A program made the position numbers and the translations under genes. From Phlebiopsis flavidoalba (Eukaryota; Basidiomycota; Agaricomycetes; Polyporales; Phanerochaetaceae): 64,000 bases of DNA. Numbering within the stretch: the first letter of the stretch is position 1; every line of letters begins with the position of its first letter. Of the stretch, positions 56,354 to 64,000 are shown piece after piece. A model generated the notes under the pieces. That model was not told where the DNA came from and ran no database searches. It saw only the letters and a program-made list of their open reading frames with translations. The stretch spans positions 992,001 through 1,056,000 of the forward strand of contig JAOCPU010000002.1 in NCBI GenBank assembly GCA_035772785.1, read 5' to 3'.

Positions 56354-57550
56354 ATGGGTTTGCTATCATTCTCGTCCTGCTATGTCGGGCTCGCATGGCT
56401 CATTTGTCTGACAATCGCTCTATTGCCCCTTCCTGCCACCAACTTACCGCCGCAGCTTCGGCCTCTTGTCATATGGCACGGGATGGGGGACACATATGAC
56501 GCTCCGGGGATTGTGGATTTCATTCAAGCGATCAAGAATATCCATCCTGGTATATTTGTGCACGCAGTTACACATAAAAGAGGACTCCGACGAAGATAGG
56601 AAGGCTACGTACGTACGTGCGCCTCGTCAACAACTATGCGAGACTCTGACAAGTTGGGCATGTAAAGTTTGGCAACCGTGAACGATCAAGTTTGAGCTCG
56701 TAGCTGAACAGCTAAGAAGCATGCCCCGAGCTGCAGTATGGGTTCGACGCCATGGGCTTCTCACAAGGTGTGCGCGGTCACTTCACTCATTCGTATCTAA
56801 ATAACACGGCATCATCGAGGGGGGCAATTCATGCGCGCATTCGTCGAAAGATACAACTCCCCTCCCGTGCATTAACCTCATCACTTTTGGCTCTCTAGCA
56901 TATGGGCGTGTCTGACCTACCGCTTGTAAGCCCTACGATGTTCCTTCGGTCAGCTCGCCCGGAGGGGCTACTCGGAATGGGGTGTACAGTGAATGGGCTC
57001 AAAATAAAGCTTGTCCAGGCAAGTATTTGTATGTACCTATGTATTCCTGCATGGAGGGCTTATTGTATTTCAGGCACAATATTACCGCGACCAGGACCAG
57101 CTGCCTTTGTACTTCGCCAGAAAACCACTTACCTCGCATCCATCAACAACGAGGTGGACGAGAAAATCAACCAAACCTACGCAGAAAAACATGGAGCCCC
57201 TTGAACAAACTTGTTCTCGTCCTTTTCTCCAAAGATACTATGGTCGTGCCCAAGGAGGAGCAGCTGGTTTGGCTCTCTTATGCTCCAACGCCACTGGAAC
57301 AACGTAACTGGTCTCGCCCGAGAAGGTCATCATTCCCATGCGACTCCAAACAGTCTATACAGAGAATCGTTTCGGGTTGAAGACTCTCGATGAGCGCGAT
57401 GATCTTATCTTTATGACGTGCGAAGGTGCTCATATGCAAATATCTGAAGGCTGCTGGGAGACCTCTTGCACGGAAGTATGTTGGAGGGGGCTCATCAACT
57501 TTCAAATCAGTCTCCCACACAGAAAACGCCCTTCGCATTCAATAATGTAG
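56354..57550 (+). CDS. PPT1: Palmitoyl-protein thioesterase 1 (frame-disrupted)
   Basis: A lysosomal/vacuolar alpha/beta-hydrolase that removes thioester-linked palmitate from proteins during turnover. Start MGLLSFSSCYVGLAWLICLT with a signal-peptide helix to about residue 29, then LRPLVIWHGMGDTYDAPGIV and IKNIHPGIFVHAV. A frame jump gives KEDSDEDRKATY, an intron, ELQYGFDAMGFSQ split by an intron from GGQFMRAFVERYNSPPV (the nucleophile elbow is G-F-S-Q-G, about 56,747-56,765), ITFGS, HMGVSDLPL, GVYSEWAQNK, an intron, AQYYRDQDQLPLYFA and INNEVDEKINQTYAEKHGA (57,095-57,200). The catalytic Asp sits in LFSKDTMVVP (about 57,225-57,250) and the His in CEGAHMQIS (57,418-57,445). The end, near 57,550, is less certain. 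Length ~320 aa fits. At least six frame jumps. Confidence 0.92.
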
Positions 57551-57704
57551 TTATACGAATTGTGTATCGCCACCTGTATCGGTTTGCCACTTTATTAAAT
57601 TCGTTTCTTCGTTTGTGTACTGCGCGGTCATGGAAGTCAACATGCAGGTCGTGAAGATTGGAGAAAAGCATGAAGGTGTATACAAAAGAGTCGGCCATAA
57701 TCGG

Positions 57705-58150
57705 CTACAACAGAACATAGAAAAGGGATAAGTAGATAGGTCTCCAAACGTGAAGTATGCTCGCCAGAAGGCCCCGGCACGGTATCTCGACTGTGTCTAC
57801 GGTGTGGTGCCATGCATTAGTCCCGTCGCCGGATGTTGGACCCCAGGCATCCCAAGCATAGTTTTGCCATTCACAGTGACAATAACAGTGGGTGAGTAGG
57901 GGGGAGTGAGGCCAGGGTGCGTGACCCAGTTCGGCTTCGGCGAGAACGCCTTTCCATCCGTCACGCGTCAACGCGTCAGTGATGGAGAAGGGGAGTGGGG
58001 GTAGGGTGAGGCGGTGGGTGTATCGCTTGTGTTGAACGGCTTGAGTCTTGGAAAGATGCGAGAAGAGATCAGGTGAAAATGCATCGTAGTATGTGGTAAG
58101 GAAGATCTGCTTCGCGCGGATGATTGAGAGTCTGTCGATTGGTCAGACAC
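57705..58150 (-). CDS. Hypothetical protein C-terminal exons (-)
   Basis: Minus-strand coding signal: RAKQIFLTTYYDAFSPDLFS (58,065-58,120), LPPLPFSITDALTRDGWKGV (57,955-58,010), then NWVTHPGLTPPYSPTVIVTV (about 57,880-57,940) in another frame. Further upstream on the same strand, FSIDFLNSWVLWVFFILQS (about 58,200-58,260) is a convincing membrane helix. These pieces may be downstream exons of the long Ser/Pro-rich gene to the right, or a separate small membrane protein. Not recognised. Confidence 0.35.
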
Positions 58151-58339
58151 GATACTTATGGAGTACAGCAGAGATTACCGCACCGATACATATAAAACAA
58201 GAGCCAACGACTGGAGGATGAAGAATACCCATAGGACCCAGGAGTTCAAGAAGTCGATCGAGAATCGGGAGGTAGACTAGGCTATTTATGAGCGCGGAAT
58301 CACCACAACGTGGCGTTAGAGGAGGCTCACCAGGAGTTG

Positions 58340-60566
58340 TCCCTTTGATCCTATTTTAAACGTAGGATCGCCCGCCCTTTGTCTTTGAAGCGACTCCACA
58401 AGACCTTTCCGCGCTGACCGCGCTGTCTGCGAAGCCTTGTACAACTCTTTCAGCCTCTCGTCATGTCGCGAAGAAATGACTCTGGAGCTGAAAACGGCTT
58501 TAGGAAAGCCATTTCAACGAAAGGCAAGTCACTCACTCGTCGCTTTCACCAAGGTCGTCAGCCATCATCTGCGACAGTGTCTCTCGTATACCGCAACAAT
58601 GCCTGTCCCGCGGGCTGGTGGTGGGAGGCAAGCCCGTGCTACTATCGTCTCCCGACTGCCCGTCGTCGACCACCTCGCGGCCCATCGCGTCAACCATCCT
58701 CACCAAGCTCTTACTGCGAGGCGTGGTATCCACCGGCGGCGCGAGAGGTTCAGAGGTAGGCCGATTCCACCTCATCGCTCTTTGTTGACGACGTCGCAGA
58801 GAGAATAGGCGGCTCATCGACCGCCTCCGGCCAAATGCATCCATAAGGCGGAGCCCAGGCGACTTGGGCTTTGTCCGTGCAGAGCTGGGGCGGCCCATGT
58901 CTTCGACTGGTGAGGGCGCAGCTGGCGGTTCGGGATGAGCGACCCGCTTTGTTGGTGAGTGGCACGAGGGGCCCCTTGAGGGAAAACACTTCTGACATGC
59001 TGTCCCCGGATCAGCGGGGCCGATCATAGGGATCTCCGGCATGCTCTCGCCTGACGTATTCGTGTCGCCCTCGAAGCGGACCTTCAAGATGCTCTTGCGC
59101 GCCGCGCGGAGCCCCCGGGCGTTGCCTGCCACGCACCTGGGGGGTGCAGGAGTTGGTATGCCAGAGAGCGTGTTGTTCGCGGTTGCGTTTGCAGGTGCAG
59201 ACACTGGCGTGTCCGCCTCGGGAGGCAGAAGGGGCTCAGACGTCGCGGCCTTGACCTTCTTCCACCTTCTCGACGGCACAGGCGTGGCAGCCCACGCGCC
59301 TGGAGGTTTTGGAGTTTTGGCGGCAGTGAAGTCGGCCAAGAGACTGACTCGAGCATTGATAGGCGTGACCCCTAGATCGTCATCGTCGTCCTCTGATGAT
59401 GAAGGAGGCCCTGGCAGATCAGGCATATTACGGCGGAGGGGACGGCGCGTCTCGAACTCCATTCTTGACGCATTAAGGAATGGACGTCGTGGTGGCGTGG
59501 ATCAAGACCGAATATGGTCATCCGGAGGGTCCTCTCTGACCGGGGAGAGTTCCGGAGACCCACCAGTAACAAAAGTGTCCCGGTATTCACTCGGGAACTC
59601 GCTCGTGTCACCTTCATCTTGTGGGACGGTAGACTGAGACAGAGACGCATGGTCCAGGTCCGGGATCGTCTGGATGGCGGTAATGGCACGGGGAACAGCG
59701 AGAGGCGTTGGCACTGACTTGAGATTCACGATCACTCCCTTTGTTTCATTGAATGCCAACCCGTTGGAACAAATCCAACTCAGGTCACTCACCGCTTTCG
59801 AATATCCGTGGGCACGAGGTCATCCATGATTTAGGCTCGTTCAGATGATATTCTCCGGGTCTATACGTGATCGCGATACAACAACACACCGTTGACCCAG
59901 ACGGCACCGCAGGAGCAGAGTCTCGTGGCTGAGTCTGACTATTGTCGGTCTCGTCCTTGGGTTTAGGCGGCCGTTGGGACCTCACCCCCGCCCTCCTCCG
60001 GGGGCGAGCGTATAGGGAAATCACACTCGGTCGCGCAGAGAGACGACCAGGCGATCGTGACTCAGGTGTCGAGGGTCGTCGCTGTGGTGAAGTCGGCGTC
60101 CATCGAAAATGGCGGGAGGTTGGCGCGGCGTTTCGGGTACCAGCCAAAGGCGAGACCATGTCCGGGCCCGTGTATCTCCCGTCTCGCTAAACGCGGGGGG
60201 CGATATGGGCGCACGGTCATCTTGCCATCCGTGCTCGTGCGCCGTAGGGAGTTTCGGTGTCGGCCGGACTTCGTCGTTGAGGCTCGTAGTTCTGCTTCGT
60301 TCAAAGGATGTTCGTCTCCCGGCTGCTCTGGTGAAACTGTTGTGACGCGGATCGAGCGGGGCTTTCCCATGACTTATTGGGATCCCAGTCTGCTGGTGGT
60401 TTTGCCATAGCCGGAACCTGGGGCGTCCTGGCGGGGGAGGACACAGGGGCGATAGAGGACGCTCTGGCACTTGATGTTCACCCACTTTGGATGTGGCGAG
60501 TTCCAGTATCCGTTCCCTCGCTCCTGCACCAAATGACACTTCACCTTGTTCGAGGGCGAGAGCCAA
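58340..60566 (-). CDS. Large Ser/Pro/Arg-rich hypothetical protein (-)
   Basis: A well-supported coding region of unknown function, read right to left. The N-terminal part is basic and disordered (NEAELRASTTKSGRHRNSLR at about 60,240-60,300; RSPGRLSARPSVISLYARPR at about 60,000-60,060). The middle has VPTPLAVPRAITAIQTIPDL (59,640-59,710), TFVTGGSPELSPVREDPPDD (59,515-59,575), then a 309-codon frame (58,533-59,462) with an acidic SSSEDDDDDLG tract, VSLLADFTAAKTPKPPGAWA, RKSILKVRFEG, RLMDAFGRRRSMSRLFSLRR and KSLVRMVDAMGREVVDDGQS. The C-terminal SQMMADDLGESD and DERLKELYKASQTARSAR (58,400-58,460) form a helix. The mix of phosphorylatable S/T-P sites and a terminal coiled coil suggests a cytoskeletal or nuclear scaffold (inference). 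Fewer frame jumps than its neighbours. Confidence 0.6.
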
Positions 60567-60639
60567 AACGCGAAATTCTGGGTGTGATCGTACTTCTGGG
60601 ACTATGGTACCAGGTCCGCGGTATTTAGGACGCCCATTT

Positions 60640-62980
60640 CGGATCGCGATTGTATGATTGCGCGCGACTCGGGGCGAGAGGATGAGCTGTTCGTGCGACT
60701 TCGTTACACTCTGGCGACTGTTGTATTAAGCTCTGGATATACTGAGGAACGACCGCCGGGGCTGACGGCTTGCTCCGTCACACATCCGATTCCCGTTCCC
60801 TTTATTCTCTGTCATACTCCATATCAGCCATACGCTCGATTATCTAAATGCGACCATCAGAGGCAGTGGTCAGCAGAAAGGACGCTAAAACGAACCCCTT
60901 CACAGTTCTGCCTTGTGAGCTGATAGAGCTTGGTTATTGAGTTTCTGCATCACGAAAACCCCCTGCATCGACGCAGAACTTGACCGTCACATCTAAGACA
61001 GAAAACATACGCTGGCTCGGACTGCCGCCATTCGCAGTAGCAACACGAGGGTAGAACCTTGGGATGGTACGTACGACTCTATAGGATGGATGAGAGCCTT
61101 GGGAGACACGGCGCCCGGACTCGGGCGTCCGCGGAAGGCCAGGCGACCGTCCATTGGGCTTGTTCCCATTGTCGTTACACGTTCATGACCGTTATTGATC
61201 CCGGGCATCGTCCCGTAATCGTTCTTGGACTGAAGATGCAAGGAGAAATTAAAGTGCGATTATATTGAAGAATGAATGACCTACACTCTGCAGCCGAAAA
61301 AACGACGAGCTCCTGGATGATGCTATTACACAAGCATTCGGTGAGACAAGGATGCCTCTGATATGCACTAATTGTTTTCACTCACAGACACTATCGATCC
61401 CGTCCTCCTGGCTAACTCGTTGAGGTAAGGAAGATGAAGATTATGCGCCGTATGCCGACTTGCCATGTGCACGCGATGTTGGCTCAGGTGAAGGATCTCG
61501 TCCGTTCGGTTTGGAAGGTGGAAAAGGTTATTGGCTGACTCCGGCAACAGATTCAGTTTCGCTCTCTGGGGCCGTCATCATGTTTTCCATGTCCGAATTC
61601 ACATCCAAACAGGTCTATGAAATGCACTGTCAGATTTTCAATAATAAAAAATGAGATCATCAGGCATGCACTTGACTGGGAGTTGAAAATGCAGAGGCAT
61701 CTGGAGCGACCGCATTTAGTCGTGTTCATCCCGACAGGGGGTGGGAGCCGTGGCAGCTTCGCGGGTCCAGATGACGCAGGATCTTCGCTGTGTTTCCCCG
61801 CTCGTCTCCACATTGCGAAAACATGTGTCCACGTCTGTCGGTGGCCTCGAGACCGAGAAGCTCCTCTGCCCCATCATCCCCTTGCCCAGTGCAAACGTTT
61901 CCCCCCCGTCGGCCCGGCTGGGCTCCAGCTTTGGTGCTTTTAGGGGTCCGTAGACTAAGAATCGAGTCTATCCTGCAGAGCACCGAACTTAGCAGCCGAC
62001 GACGCATATCGCGATATTTCTGAGCCTTCCATCGCACTCTCTAATGCAGCGACATCTAATGAACATTGGGCGCAGCGCAGTACAAGCGAACCCACGTACT
62101 CGCATGTCCGTCTGCCTCCTCATCGCTCGCGCTCACATTCCGCTTCCCCTTGTGCACCGCGCGTTTCTTCGCGTACCCGCTACACGCTGCGGGCTATCCT
62201 CTACCATCGCTCAGATCGATGCTGTTCCGACGTATTGGCCAGCGGTGGTGCCGTGGCGTGGAGATCCGCGGTGGCCGTCGAGAAGAAGCTCGCGCGCAGG
62301 CTCGCTGCGTGCTGCGACTGCGCGACCGTGGCATGGGGCGACCCGAAGTCCGAGTCTGGCCGTCAAGTCCGCGTTTTGGTCCTATGGACATCGTGAAGTG
62401 CGTTGGGGTCCTCCGCGGCATGGCGGTCAGGACCGCAGGCGAGACCCGCCGCTTGAGAGCCTGGCTCCCGTAACCTCCTTAGCCATGATTGCGCGCAGCC
62501 GTGCGGCCGCCCGGTCGTCGTGTCTGCGGACGCGGCGGTGAATGGGTCCGAGCCTGGTCGCGTAGCGACGACGCGGGGGTGGTAGCCTGGCTGTCATCGT
62601 CGTTGTCCCTAGTGAAGTGGTTTGTCTCAGAGCGCAGTTCAGCTGAGAGAGAGAAGACACGCCGCACCTCGGGGTTCAGGCTTGCGGCATCCTGGACCCA
62701 GCTCGATGGTGGCCTTTGTGCTCGGCCACAATTGCGAGACAGCCAGATCTTGTCGGCGCAGATTCCGGAGACGACAACGGCTGCGCCGCGACGGTGCTAT
62801 GCTTTCACATGAGAATCACAAAAGGCCTGAGAGCTTCGCGTTGCACCACGACGATCGTCTCGTAGGATCCTTCTCGGGAAACGCATGCGTCTCGTGTCCG
62901 CCCTTTTTTCTTGTTTCCCGATGAATTTGAGACATGCCCGGACGAGTGCAGTCCGGCTACGTGCGCTTTTACATAACCGT
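60640..62980. other. No confident gene
   Basis: Plus-strand fragments such as IDPVLLANSLR (61,395-61,425), KGYWLTPATDSVSLSGA (about 61,522-61,570) and ALDWELKMQRHLERPHLVVF (about 61,668-61,728) look coding but cannot be joined or identified. The 62.0-62.8 kb part is G+C-richer, with long empty open frames on both strands. Confidence 0.35.
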
Positions 62981-62983
62981 CCA

Positions 62984-63219
62984 CCCCCCCCCCCCCCGCC
63001 TGCGCCTGACTACTTCGCGGTGACGCGTTCATTAAGTGTCGACTCCCCCCCCGGTCGCCAATCATAGCTGGCGGCTTTGGACACAATCTGCGCAATTTGG
63101 ATGTTAGACGTTTGCTTTCCTTCTACTTCTTGAATCTAGCGTAAGGATACGTCTGGGGTTAGGCCTATCGCGTTGAGTTGCGGTTTTCTTCCTTTCCCCT
63201 TCCTCCCCCCCCCCCCCCC
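62984..63219 (+). repeat. Two long C homopolymers
   Basis: C14 at 62,984-62,997 and C15 at 63,205-63,219, the latter within a pyrimidine-rich tract (63,181-63,230). See the homopolymer finding. Confidence 0.9.
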
Positions 63220-63309
63220 TCACCCCCCTAGTAGCATCAAACTCTACTCCCCGATTAGCTTGATGGATAACAGCGCATGAAGTGCCATCGTGCCCCCCTC
63301 TCCCTGTCC

Positions 63310-63954
63310 GGTTCCAGAGACTGCTGGCATCCGGTTCGAGGAGTATCAGCAACAAGTACTGACGAAGCCCACCGAGTCCGGTAGACAATCCACATTACCC
63401 CTTTCAATCTATGAGATCGATCATGCCCGAGAAAGCGCTCGACTGGTAGGACAATTCCTTTTCCCTCCCTCTCCCATTCCCCTTTCCCCCCCCTCAGCTA
63501 GCATATCGATGATGCTTGGCGCAACATAACCGAAGACATCCAAGGAATGCTTGGTACCCCCAGTGTCTCCAACTCGTCCAATGTCCCACATCGGAATTGG
63601 TCGTGGCCTCTGGGTCAGTGCATCATACTAATGATCACTTGAAATCTACGGAACCACCTTCCACCCCCCTCCCCCCCTCCTGGCATTAAACCAAATGAGG
63701 GTTCGCTCAGCGTGACATTCGAGCCTACGGTCTTTCTTGATATGACGGACCTCTTCGTGCTGCCTACGAAATCCGCCCCGTCTTTTTTTACCCCCCCCCC
63801 TCCTTCCTCCTTACCATTCCTCTCCCGCAGCCCCTGTTCAACAACACACGCGCTGCGGACGAGGCGAGAGGCCATCACGCTATCCGAGGCCTATGGTTTT
63901 CTCCATGCCGCTTTGAGCAGTTTGCCCTTCAGGGTGACCGAATGTGGTTCCTGA
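63310..63954 (+). CDS. Unidentified protein, exons at the right edge (+)
   Basis: An exon chain with clean splice signals but no recognised family. An acceptor at about 63,315 leads to AGIRFEEYQQQVLTKPTESG and STLPLSIYEIDHARESARL (63,322-63,447); a donor follows at 63,448, and the intron ends in CTCAG near 63,497. Next comes DDAWRNITEDIQGMLGTPSV then SNSSNVPHRNWSWPLG (about 63,505-63,615). After another pyrimidine-rich intron come TFEPTVFLDMTDLFVLPTKS (63,715-63,775), an intron, and FNNTRAADEARRHHAIRGLW with FALQGDRMWFLNSAL (about 63,838-63,965), which runs toward the window edge. Three short introns in 600 bp are typical of agarics. The start lies left of 63,300 and is not resolved. Confidence 0.55.
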
Positions 63955-64000
63955 ACTCAGCTCTTCCCCATTCGCGTTCCCCCCACCCCCGCTCGTGGCG

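Noticed and set aside
61700..61750. IPTGGG string suggesting a RecQ-type helicase Walker A
   Set aside because: The Lys-Ser that completes the motif and all later helicase motifs are absent in every frame.

Overview
This is a nuclear contig from a filamentous fungus, almost certainly a mushroom-forming basidiomycete (Agaricomycetes). The genes are cut by many short GT...AG introns of about 45-60 nt, TATA boxes sit 40-80 bp before several start codons, and the families found are typical of agaric/wood-decay genomes: a PcCel45A-like GH45, a GH17-like beta-glucanase, an S10 carboxypeptidase, an agaric-type F-box protein and a fungal-type gelsolin protein with a DUF4045-like N-terminus. No bacterial operon, rRNA, tRNA, CRISPR or viral gene was supported.

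The dominant property of the window is that nearly every recognisable gene is broken by small insertions or deletions. Long stretches of conserved protein are present but jump between frames every 30-150 bp, usually without in-frame nonsense mutations, and some jumps sit in homopolymers. I therefore give gene spans (first supported codon to last supported codon, introns and frame jumps included) and do not claim intact reading frames. The choice between young pseudogenes and an unpolished long-read assembly is left open; the pattern favours sequencing error.

Layout: 0-6.8 kb holds an ICMT-like methyltransferase fragment (-) and weak hypothetical genes. At 7.3-9.1 kb (+) is the arginine-specific carbamoyl-phosphate synthase small subunit. 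At 9.4-13.8 kb (-) is a long Lys/Ser-rich, AT-hook-bearing protein. At 15.1-22.2 kb a divergent pair shares one promoter: METTL16-type RNA methyltransferase (-) and a DUF4045/gelsolin protein (+). At 23.2-26.0 kb a GH17-like glucanase (+) converges on a secreted, probably GPI-anchored, cysteine-containing protein (-). From 26.6 to 29.6 kb lies a divergent tandem array of ~470 bp units. From 29.6 to about 38 kb the sequence is strikingly G+C/CpG-rich and carries an aldo/keto reductase (-) and a conserved fungal hypothetical (+), again divergent; it also contains a second tandem array (35.4-36.7 kb) interrupted by a 182 bp MITE-like element.

From 43 kb rightward gene density rises: WBP4-like U1-type zinc-finger splicing protein (-) and DNA polymerase kappa (+) share a promoter; GH45 endoglucanase (-); S10 serine carboxypeptidase (+); F-box protein (+); palmitoyl-protein thioesterase 1 (+); a large Ser/Pro-rich hypothetical (-); and an unidentified gene running off the right end (+). 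Functionally this mixes housekeeping (arginine synthesis, RNA modification and splicing, translesion DNA synthesis, lysosomal/vacuolar depalmitoylation) with secreted cell-wall-active enzymes, as expected for a saprotrophic fungus.
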